Shown here piece after piece: positions 8,244-15,331 of a DNA stretch of 64,000 nt (positions are counted from its first letter, which is position 1; each line of letters begins with the position of its first letter). The notes under the pieces are model-generated. The model was given only the letters and a program-made list of their open reading frames with translations. It did no database searches and was not told the DNA's origin. The DNA comes from Paenibacillus andongensis (lineage in GTDB: Bacteria > Bacillota > Bacilli > Paenibacillales > NBRC-103111). The stretch covers positions 3,293,001 to 3,357,000 of the forward strand of contig NZ_CP104467.1 of assembly GCF_025369935.1 (NCBI RefSeq), in the 5' to 3' direction. A program made the position numbers and the translations under genes.

Positions 8244-9467
8244 GGCCTGTTGATCTACCAATAAATGGGCTCAAGGGAAGGTTAAATTGCTTGTCAAATA
8301 AACCGTCCATTCTGGTTGCAATTCGTTCATACTGAATAACCGATCAAATTCGGCAAAAGACAACTTCGCACTCGGATGAACGATGGCATTTCCCTGGTCG
8401 AACACAAATTTAAGTAATACATATACCAACAAAGCCGAGTATAGCTGACCATAAATGGCATTTGGAGTTGTTCCAAATAGAGTGGGCACATTCAAATGTT
8501 GCTTAATCCAACGAAAAAACACTTCAATCTGCCACCGCTTTTTATACATGTCAGCGATTTTCTCAGCAGATGGTCTGTGTAAATTGGTAGCGAGAATAAC
8601 TGGATTACCATGCGGATCCTTTAGGATAACAACACGAAATCTATTCTTTGAGAGCGTCGATGCTGTCCCCAACTGACATGTTAAGTCTTGTTCAAGAGTC
8701 CCAGCATAAGGACGTTTACGTGTTCTCAGTTCTGGTTCATGAAAATGGGTGTTATCTCTGAGCCGAATCACGAAATATTGTTTTTGCTCAAGATAGTCAT
8801 CAAACTTTCTGTGCTTACCATAAGCGCGGTCTGCTACAAGTATGAAGCAGTCGTCAAGTACGTCTTCACAACTGGAAATATCAGGACGATACCCGGTTGT
8901 CTCCGTTACTTTATGCAACTTGCCTGTATCCGCAATAAGCGAAACATGAAGTTTTATCCCAGCTTTCTCCCCTTTTAGTGGTGCCCATGGCAATCGTCCT
9001 ATCCCAACAGTAATCTTGGTTGAATCGACAACTAGTAATTCCTTTGGGATACGCAGGCGGCGACGGGTTGGTCGATTACATTTTTGAATCATGAGACTAA
9101 GCAGCTGTTTGAATAATTCGAATGGTACATCTTTAGCTTTTTTAGAAATCGTAGAATGATCCACTGTGGCTAGACCAGAAGATGACATCCGTTTTTCTCC
9201 GTCGCGGTAACCGTCCCATTGCTGAAGCGCGGCTTGGGACAAAAATAGAAAGAGATCATAAACAGTGAATTTCCTTGCAGAGTCAACGTAACCGGCCTCA
9301 TTGATGAGAGGTAGAATTTCTTCTTTCGGTATAATTGTTTGCAGAATATTCGAGAACATAGTAGACTTTTTCATGAGGTCGCCTTCTTTCGGATGTTTGT
9401 AGGGGTACAAACAGTTTACCGAATGAGCGGCCTTTTTGCCTGCCAATTAGTGGATAATCAACAGGCC
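8244..9467 (-). mobile_element. Intact IS4-family insertion sequence (about 1.22 kb)
   Basis: The ends are inverted repeats starting GGCCTGTTGAT on both sides: 11 bp perfect, then an imperfect match over about 15 more. One complete transposase gene fills the element. Flanking 13-bp direct repeats fix the borders to within a base or two, because the adjoining CA and TG could belong either to the element or to the target. The insertion splits unit A2 of the four-palindrome repeat. Confidence 0.85.
8271..9374 (-). CDS. IS4-family DDE transposase
   Basis: 367 aa from the ATG at 9374, preceded by AAAGAAGG; the open frame continues 24 codons further upstream without a better start. DDE residues can be placed: D in LLVVDSTKI, D in FILVADRAYG, and E in YKKRWQIEVFFRWIKQ, which is the Y-(2)-R-(3)-E-(6)-K signature of IS4-type transposases. 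No frameshift or internal stop is seen, so the element could still be active. It catalyses cut-and-paste movement of its own element. Confidence 0.93.
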   Translation of the reverse strand: MKKSTMFSNILQTIIPKEEILPLINEAGYVDSARKFTVYDLFLFLSQAALQQWDGYRDGEKRMSSSGLATVDHSTISKKAKDVPFELFKQLLSLMIQKCNRPTRRRLRIPKELLVVDSTKITVGIGRLPWAPLKGEKAGIKLHVSLIADTGKLHKVTETTGYRPDISSCEDVLDDCFILVADRAYGKHRKFDDYLEQKQYFVIRLRDNTHFHEPELRTRKRPYAGTLEQDLTCQLGTASTLSKNRFRVVILKDPHGNPVILATNLHRPSAEKIADMYKKRWQIEVFFRWIKQHLNVPTLFGTTPNAIYGQLYSALLVYVLLKFVFDQGNAIVHPSAKLSFAEFDRLFSMNELQPEWTVYLTSNLTFP

Positions 9468-9480
9468 TGCAAAATGTACA
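9468..9480. repeat. Right target-site duplication of the IS4-family element
   Basis: Identical to TGCAAAATGTACA at 8231-8243. It lies within repeat unit A2. Confidence 0.8.
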
Positions 9481-9596
9481 ACAATTAGGCCCCAATAAAA
9501 GCCATTTCGCAACAAATGGGGTAAAATGTTGTACAAACTGCAACTTTAACAGGCAAAATAGCCTTTAGGCGTGTAAATTGTTGTAGAAACTACAAC
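9468..9596 (+). repeat. Four-palindrome repeat element, copy A, right part
   Basis: Continuation of copy A: the end of unit A2, unit A3 at 9528-9544 (GTTGTACAAACTGCAAC) and unit A4 at 9580-9596 (GTTGTAGAAACTACAAC). Start-to-start spacing of the four units with the insertion removed is 51, 62 and 52 bp. The spacer between A2 and A3 is clearly similar to the reverse complement of the matching spacer in copy B; both begin AATTAGGCC and share ACAAATGGG. Confidence 0.8.
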
Positions 9597-9636
9597 ATTG
9601 GTAATCTCCTTAGTCCATCTACTTTCACGAAGCTCG

Positions 9637-9670
9637 TGAATGACTCAAAAATCGAATTTTGAGTCATTCA
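9637..9670. repeat. Perfect 14-bp inverted repeat (hairpin)
   Basis: TGAATGACTCAAAA and TTTTGAGTCATTCA around a 6-nt loop. It lies downstream of the acetyltransferase gene at 9723, which is transcribed leftward, but has no T-run on that strand. It may end transcription or be a protein-binding dyad. Confidence 0.6.
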
Positions 9671-9722
9671 ACTATTATAGACACTGATAATCAAGGACGG
9701 CTTAAGCCGCTTTTCTTACTAA

Positions 9723-10229
9723 TTAGCCTACTCGTTTACCAAGGATGATGAGGTCGCGTTCGATTCCGTCAAGTTCAGCAACACCAGGCAAATGAGCCCA
9801 GTTGGTGAAGCCGAATTTACGGAAAAGGTGGAGGCTCGGATCATTATGACCGAAAATGAAGCCGAGCAGCGTCTTCAGTCCCAGCCTTGGACTAGCGGCT
9901 ATCGCATGTTCCATCAGGTAACGACCAATGCCTTGGCCGCGAAAAGCTTCATCGACATAAATGCTGACTTCCGCTGTAGCATTGTAGGCGGGGCGGCCAT
10001 AGAAGGACTGGAAACTGAGCCAGCCACAAATGCCACTTCCGTTTTCCAATACCCATAATGGGCGGAAATCCGCAGTGTGTTCATGGAACCAACCTTCGCG
10101 ACTGGCCGTAGTCACGGGTTCTGTATCTGCTGTAACCATGCGTCCTTCAATGGTCGAATTGTAAATTCGCACTATTTCTGCTAAGTCTTCCAAGCTGGCA
10201 TCGCGAATCGTTAGGTGATTCGTACTCAT
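9723..10229 (-). CDS. GNAT N-acetyltransferase, phosphinothricin-acetyltransferase-like
   Basis: 168 aa from ATG 10229, about 12 bases after AAAGGA; the in-frame ATG at 10241 directly abuts that site. GNAT fold: [19 protein letters not shown] at the N-terminus, and acetyl-CoA-binding [19 protein letters not shown] in the middle (the R/Q-x-x-G-x-G/A motif). [17 protein letters not shown] is typical of the Pat/BltD-like subfamily that acetylates amino-acid analogues. The substrate is unknown. It follows the M20 dipeptidase by about 24 bp and probably shares its transcript. Confidence 0.85.
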   Translation of the reverse strand: MSTNHLTIRDASLEDLAEIVRIYNSTIEGRMVTADTEPVTTASREGWFHEHTADFRPLWVLENGSGICGWLSFQSFYGRPAYNATAEVSIYVDEAFRGQGIGRYLMEHAIAASPRLGLKTLLGFIFGHNDPSLHLFRKFGFTNWAHLPGVAELDGIERDLIILGKRVG

Positions 10230-10253
10230 GTTAAGGCTCATTCCTTTCAGTGA

Positions 10254-11630
10254 TTATTCATACATTGCGGCAAGTTTCAGCCAGAAACGACTGATGGTTT
10301 CTGTACCTTTGTCCCAATTGACCAAATGGAAATGCTCATTCGGTGCGTGCAGGTTCTCACCTGGCAAACCAAAGCCAAGCAGCACGACGGGCGCATCTAA
10401 TACGCGTCCTAACACTTCAACAATCGGGATTGAACCTCCGCTTCGTGTGTATACAGGCCAAACGCCATACGTATCCTCATAAGCTTCCGCAGCAGCTACC
10501 ATGACAGGCTCGTCAATTGGTGTGATAAAAGGATTTCCGCGTAGCTGGCGGTCTAGGGTCACTTTGACGCCAGGCAAAGAGAGGGCATGGATATGATGTT
10601 CAACCGCATCCATGATTTCCTCGGGCACTTGTGCAGCAACGAGACGGCAAGCAATTTTAGCACTCGCACGATTAGGAATGATTGGTTTAATGCCTTCACC
10701 CTGAAAGCCACCGCTCACGGATGTGATTTCCAAAGTCGGTCTGGAAGTCGTTTGTTCGTAGAACGTGAACCCATTTTCCCCATATAACGTTTCAACATGT
10801 AAATCGGATCGAACCTTGCTCTCGTCAGGTTCTACTTGTTTAAAAGCTTCACGCTCTTTGTCAGAGAGTTCAATGACGCGATCATAGAAGCCTTCCACCG
10901 CTACGCGACCATTTTGATCATGGAACGAACTCAGCAGCTTTGATAAAGCGTGAATTGGATTTTGAACAGCGCCGCCGAACAGGCCCGAATGCAGGTCGCT
11001 ATTTGCGCCATCCACCGTAATTTCAAACCCAGCAAGCCCGCGAAGTCCATACATAAGTGCAGGTTTTCCTGGTCCTTGCATTTGAGTATCGGAAAGAACA
11101 ATGGTATCGGCTTGTAATTTATCTTTATACTTTTCCACAAAGGCAGGCAGGTTCTTACTTGCAATCTCTTCTTCACCCTCAATACAAAACTTCACATTAA
11201 CAGGCAGACTGCCGTGCGTTCGTAAAAAAGCTTCAATCACTTTGGCGTAAAGCAACAGCTGACCTTTATCATCGGTGCTGCCGCGGCCAAATAGCTTGCC
11301 ATCTTGAATTACAGGCTCAAATGGGGGTGTGTTCCACAGCTCCAGCGGCTCAGCCGGTTGAACATCATAATGTCCGTAGACAAGTACAGTTGGCTTACCC
11401 GGAGCATGTAACCAGTCTGCATAGACAACAGGATGTCCCCCAGTAGCCATAATTTCAATGTTCTCAAGACCGGCTTGTTTCAAAGACTGAGCCGTCCATT
11501 CTGCACAGCGGTTTATGTCTGATTGATGCTCGGCGACTGCACTTATGCTTGGAATCCGCAAAAACTGCATTAATTCCTCTATGTGTTGGTCCCTTTGCTC
11601 ATTCAAATAGTTTTTGATCGTTTCAATCAT
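10254..11630 (-). CDS. M20-family metallo-dipeptidase
   Basis: 458 aa. Dinuclear zinc peptidase that hydrolyses dipeptides or related amides in the cytosol. Metal ligands and catalytic residues are in the expected order: GHYDVQP (His, Asp), GRGSTDDKGQ (bridging Asp), EGEEEIAS (catalytic Glu and Glu ligand), LHSGLFGG in the lid domain, and a C-terminal His in LHAPNEHF. It is first of a two-gene leftward operon with the Pat-like acetyltransferase. The specific substrate cannot be told. Confidence 0.9.
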   Translation of the reverse strand: MIETIKNYLNEQRDQHIEELMQFLRIPSISAVAEHQSDINRCAEWTAQSLKQAGLENIEIMATGGHPVVYADWLHAPGKPTVLVYGHYDVQPAEPLELWNTPPFEPVIQDGKLFGRGSTDDKGQLLLYAKVIEAFLRTHGSLPVNVKFCIEGEEEIASKNLPAFVEKYKDKLQADTIVLSDTQMQGPGKPALMYGLRGLAGFEITVDGANSDLHSGLFGGAVQNPIHALSKLLSSFHDQNGRVAVEGFYDRVIELSDKEREAFKQVEPDESKVRSDLHVETLYGENGFTFYEQTTSRPTLEITSVSGGFQGEGIKPIIPNRASAKIACRLVAAQVPEEIMDAVEHHIHALSLPGVKVTLDRQLRGNPFITPIDEPVMVAAAEAYEDTYGVWPVYTRSGGSIPIVEVLGRVLDAPVVLLGFGLPGENLHAPNEHFHLVNWDKGTETISRFWLKLAAMYE

Positions 11631-11809
11631 GTTTGAATTCTCCTTCTTTGTAAGCCATTTAGATTGTTGCTTCTTTTAAGTTCCCCAAATGCAAGTAAAT
11701 TCCTGCAAATAAGTGAATCAGACACACATTTCATAAGTGATTTGCACGATGTAGATAGAAGTGGGTATTATTATGTAGGTAAATCCTGCTATTTGAAGGG
11801 GGAAAGTTA

Positions 11810-12355
11810 ATGAAACTCATGATGAAGACCGATCGAATGTCTTTAGTTTCATTGGATCGTTCTTCCGTAGATCTGGTTCTGGATTATGTGGTTCGTAATC
11901 GAACCTTTCTTGAACCGTGGGAATTAGAGCGCAATGAAGCGTATTTCACGAAGGATTATCAGGCTGAGCAATTGGAACAGGAGGCAATGAAGATCGAGGA
12001 AGGTCAGCTGCTTAAGGTATGGCTGCTCTTTGAAGAACGAATTGTGGGGTCAATTGCGCTTAATAACATCGTAAGAGGTGCTTTTCAATCTTGTCATTTG
12101 GGATACCGAATGGATGGCAAACTCCTTAATCGGGGTCTCATGACAGAGGGGTTGAAAGCGATTATTGCGTACGCCTTTGAAGAGATGAACCTTCACCGTA
12201 TTGAAGCCAATATCATGCCTCGAAACGCGGCATCTCTGAAGGTCGTTGAGAAGCTGGGCTTTTATGAAGAAGGCTTAGCGCTCAAATATTTAAAAATTCA
12301 TGGTGTTTGGGAGGACCATATCCATATGGTACTGCGCAATACAGCGATGGAATAA
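11810..12355 (+). CDS. GNAT acetyltransferase, RimJ/RimL type
   Basis: 181 aa. The sequence matches ribosomal-protein-alanine acetyltransferase-like proteins: LGYRMDGKLLNRGLMTEGLK around the acetyl-CoA loop, then NLHRIEANIMPRNAASLKVV and EKLGFYEEG, the hallmark of this GNAT branch. It could acetylate a protein N-terminus or a small amine. AAGGGGGAAAG lies just upstream of the ATG. It is monocistronic by appearance. Confidence 0.88.
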   Translation: MKLMMKTDRMSLVSLDRSSVDLVLDYVVRNRTFLEPWELERNEAYFTKDYQAEQLEQEAMKIEEGQLLKVWLLFEERIVGSIALNNIVRGAFQSCHLGYRMDGKLLNRGLMTEGLKAIIAYAFEEMNLHRIEANIMPRNAASLKVVEKLGFYEEGLALKYLKIHGVWEDHIHMVLRNTAME

Positions 12356-12487
12356 AATCCAACGAATACTTAGAAAAATGTCGAAAAATGTAATCATGAT
12401 GGGTCATTTCATATTGCTATCAAGTCATTACTCTACTAAAATAAGGAATTGAGCATCTATTACATAAATGACTAGGGGGACTTTACG

Positions 12488-13108
12488 TTGAATGATTTTG
12501 AATCGGTTGTAAAATCTAGACGATCTGTGAGCAAATTCACGCAAGGGATCGATATTTCACAAAAAGAATTAGAGCAAATTTTTTCCCTGGTTAAGTTTGC
12601 TCCATCCGCTTATAACTTGCAGCATGCAAATTATGTTGTTGTCACAGATCCTTTGATGAAACAGAAGGTCTATGAAGCGTCTTACAAACAGTACAAAATT
12701 CAGAGCTCGTCCGCAGTTATTGTGGTCCTTGGTGATTTGGAAGCGTATAAGGATTCTGCAAGAATTAATGAAGGACTTTTCCATTTGGGCTTCTTTAGTA
12801 AACAAGAGCTAGATGCCGAAGTACAGCAAGTGACACATTTCTATGAAGAACGGGGAGAGCCGTTCAAGCGAGATGAAGCGATTCGGAATGCAAGTCTATC
12901 GGCTATGTTATTTATGCTTACTGCGAAAAATCAAGGCTGGGACACTTGTCCGATGATCGGTTTTGAGGCAGACAAGCTCATAGAGGCTCTTCAATTAGAG
13001 GAACGCTATGTTCCAGCTATGTTAATTACGATTGGGAAAGAAGATACGTCCAGCCAGCGGCCGCGCGGTTATCGTAAACCGATTGGTGAGTTTGTTAAAT
13101 ATGTTTAA
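12488..13108 (+). CDS. Nitroreductase-family FMN oxidoreductase
   Basis: 206 aa with a TTG start at 12488, preceded by AGGGGGA. N-terminal VKSRRSVSKF binds the FMN phosphate in this family. FAPSAYNLQHANYVVV and the late GWDTCPMIGFEADKL also fit the YodC/YdgI-type nitroreductases, which use NAD(P)H to reduce nitro compounds or quinones. The physiological substrate is not evident and no regulator is adjacent. Confidence 0.88.
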   Translation: MNDFESVVKSRRSVSKFTQGIDISQKELEQIFSLVKFAPSAYNLQHANYVVVTDPLMKQKVYEASYKQYKIQSSSAVIVVLGDLEAYKDSARINEGLFHLGFFSKQELDAEVQQVTHFYEERGEPFKRDEAIRNASLSAMLFMLTAKNQGWDTCPMIGFEADKLIEALQLEERYVPAMLITIGKEDTSSQRPRGYRKPIGEFVKYV

Positions 13109-13245
13109 ATAGAGACCGTTTTATCGCATTCATTTTTTGAAGTTCGTCATCCGCCATAATTTAAGAAAAACTTTATAATTGCCCTGCTTCTTTCTTAAAA
13201 AAACTACTTTATCCTACAAATATATGGATGAAGGAGGAAATAGAG

Positions 13246-13317
13246 ATGAAGAAGCGGGGCTATTTGTTTGTTTTGTTATTTGTTACTGCTGGGTCTTGGT
13301 GTGAATGTTATGTATAA
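13246..13317 (+). CDS. Possible 23-aa hydrophobic small protein
   Basis: The ATG has an excellent ribosome site (AAGGAGG at 13231-13237). The 23 codons encode MKKRGYLF followed by a hydrophobic run, then a stop. Shifting one frame near codon 12 would continue as a hydrophobic stretch to 13342. It may therefore be a genuine micro-protein or the remnant of a small membrane protein broken by a frameshift. The gap 13109-13497 contains nothing else I can support. Confidence 0.35.
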   Translation: MKKRGYLFVLLFVTAGSWCECYV

Positions 13318-13497
13318 AATAGGCAATTCGTTGTATGGTTGAATTTTCCAAATGATAGTATATTTTAATAGATTCATACAATCGGACATATCGCCAAAAA
13401 GCTTTCAGGAAATTTTCAGTTTCATGAAACCTTTTGGAAAGATCTGCCGTCTATTTTATCATACATACAGTTTGGAAATGAAAGGAAGTTATACCAA

Positions 13498-14268
13498 ATG
13501 GCAAGCTGGTTTCGAAAAAGAAGCTCTTTGGATGCTTTAGCTATCGATGAAGAGCCGCAATCTGATGAACATTCCTCTCGTCTCAGCCAACTCCATGCTC
13601 CTTTATTAACGGTGAGTGGGGTACACCGCTCCTTTCAAGTTGGAGGCCAAAAGTTAGAGGTACTGAAAGGGATTGAGATGGAGCTCAAACCGCTGTCGCT
13701 TGTCATGCTCAAAGGCCGATCTGGCTCAGGGAAAACAACGCTGCTTAATTTAATCGGGGGGCTCGATCAGCCGAATGAGGGGGAAATTTTGTTTCAAAAG
13801 AACGCATTTCATCTCAGCAGTGACGATGAACGGACGTTGATTCGCCGCAAGGAAATTGGCTTTATTTTTCAATCCTATGCGTTAATGCCCTTGTTGTCTG
13901 CTTGGGAAAATGTGGAGCTAGCGCTGCGAATGGCGGGTATTCCGCGTTCTCAGTGGAAAGAGCGAGTGAAGCATTGTCTGGAGCTCGTTGGGCTTGGCAA
14001 GCGGATGCACCATCGCCCATATGAGCTCTCCGGTGGTGAGCAGCAGCGAGTCGCGATTGCAAAGGCGATTGCGCATCGGCCTTCCCTTATTCTGGCGGAT
14101 GAGCCAACGGCTGAGCTAGATTCTCAGATGGGTGCGCAGATTATGTCCGTTTTCCGCAGCATCATGAAAGCTGAGCAAGTCACAATATGTATGACAACTC
14201 ATGACCCAACAATTTTGGAGGTTGCCGATCATGTTTACGAAATGGTGGACGGAAGATTCGTCACGTAA
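13498..14268 (+). CDS. ABC transporter ATPase, MacB/LolD type (exporter operon 1)
   Basis: 256 aa. Walker [10 protein letters not shown] at about 73-80, Q-loop [11 protein letters not shown], signature [19 protein letters not shown], Walker [15 protein letters not shown]-loop TTHDP. An N-terminal extension of about 38 residues precedes the ATPase fold. LolD/MacB-type ATPases drive FtsX-type permeases such as the one two genes downstream. It is first of a run of six same-strand genes with overlaps or short gaps, so it probably belongs to one operon. The next gene starts inside it. Confidence 0.92.
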   Translation: MASWFRKRSSLDALAIDEEPQSDEHSSRLSQLHAPLLTVSGVHRSFQVGGQKLEVLKGIEMELKPLSLVMLKGRSGSGKTTLLNLIGGLDQPNEGEILFQKNAFHLSSDDERTLIRRKEIGFIFQSYALMPLLSAWENVELALRMAGIPRSQWKERVKHCLELVGLGKRMHHRPYELSGGEQQRVAIAKAIAHRPSLILADEPTAELDSQMGAQIMSVFRSIMKAEQVTICMTTHDPTILEVADHVYEMVDGRFVT

Positions 14269-15331
14269 TTGGACGATGAAGCCTTTAGCAGCACTGCTTG
14301 TATGTTCGACATTACTAATTGCTTCTGGCTGTTCACTTTTGCCTAAGGAGCAGGAGGAAGAATCGCTTCCTACGATTAACCCGCCTAAGCTTTCCAAAAA
14401 ACCTGAATATACGGTGAAAACAGATACCCTTGAAACGAAAGTGCGAGGGAGTGGGCGCTTAATGGCTTTGCAAGAGGAAAAGCTGTTTTTCTCCGAAGAT
14501 ATGTCGGCCAAACGGATCAGTGCCATTCTTGTGAAAAATGGGGATTCCGTCGAAAAGGGGCAGCCTATCGCGGAGCTTGATGTAACGGATATGGCAAGTG
14601 ATTTGAAGCGGAAGAAGCTTCAAACACGTAAGGATGAGCTTACGATGATCGAAACGCTGCGGAAAGCGGATGAAATGTCACCTGAGCAAATCGAGCAGGC
14701 AAAGATTGATTTCGAGTTGAAGCGTGAAGAATTGACCAAGCTTGAAACGCAAGTTGGTAAAGCGCAGCTGCTTGCTCCGTTCAGCGGAACCATCGTCTCG
14801 GTAACAGCCAAGAAAGGCGATACAGTGAAGACCGGAGAATCCGTTGCGACTCTCGCCGATTTGAATGAATTAACCGTGGCCGCAAGTATTACTGCAGATG
14901 ATGCGAAGAAAGTAGCCATTGGCATGGACGTGCAGGTGGATATTAATTCGGCCGGCCAGCATAAGGGGAAAGTGAAGCAGCTGCCGAATCCGCAAGCTGG
15001 GAACAACAATAATAACGGCGGGTTTCCTGGGCAAGGTGGGCAAGGCGAGCAGGATACGATTGATAATTATTTAGTCGTTCAGCTTAGTGAGTTCCCGAAA
15101 GGGCTGAATCGAGGAACACCCTTGAGTGTCACGATTATTACACAACGAAAAGAAAATGCCACGACGATCCCTCTGGCTGCACTTCGCTCGTATTCAGGTC
15201 GGAATTATGTCCAAGTCATTGATAATCAAGGGAATAAGAAGGAAGTGGACGTGGAAATCGGTCAGCAGACGTCAACGGATGTGGAGATTGTAAAAGGTCT
15301 TACAGCTGGACAGAAAGTAGTGGGTCGCTAA
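14231..15331 (+). CDS. Membrane-fusion (HlyD/RND-type) lipoprotein adaptor of exporter 1
   Basis: 366 aa from ATG 14231, ten bases after GGAGG at 14216; it overlaps the ATPase gene by 38 bp. Signal peptide ending in an IASGC lipobox, so it is probably lipid-anchored outside the membrane. Lipoyl-like halves flank a short coiled-coil hairpin (ISAILVKNGDSVEKGQPI and AQLLAPFSGTIVSVTAKKGD); beta-barrel domains follow. An Asn/Gly-rich loop lies near residue 258. It would link the ABC exporter to extracytoplasmic partners. The stop overlaps the permease start (TAATG). Confidence 0.88.
   Translation: MFTKWWTEDSSRNWTMKPLAALLVCSTLLIASGCSLLPKEQEEESLPTINPPKLSKKPEYTVKTDTLETKVRGSGRLMALQEEKLFFSEDMSAKRISAILVKNGDSVEKGQPIAELDVTDMASDLKRKKLQTRKDELTMIETLRKADEMSPEQIEQAKIDFELKREELTKLETQVGKAQLLAPFSGTIVSVTAKKGDTVKTGESVATLADLNELTVAASITADDAKKVAIGMDVQVDINSAGQHKGKVKQLPNPQAGNNNNNGGFPGQGGQGEQDTIDNYLVVQLSEFPKGLNRGTPLSVTIITQRKENATTIPLAALRSYSGRNYVQVIDNQGNKKEVDVEIGQQTSTDVEIVKGLTAGQKVVGR

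Noticed and set aside
13352..13540. 62-aa frame before the ABC ATPase gene
   Set aside because: It overlaps the ATPase start out of frame and lacks a ribosome site.
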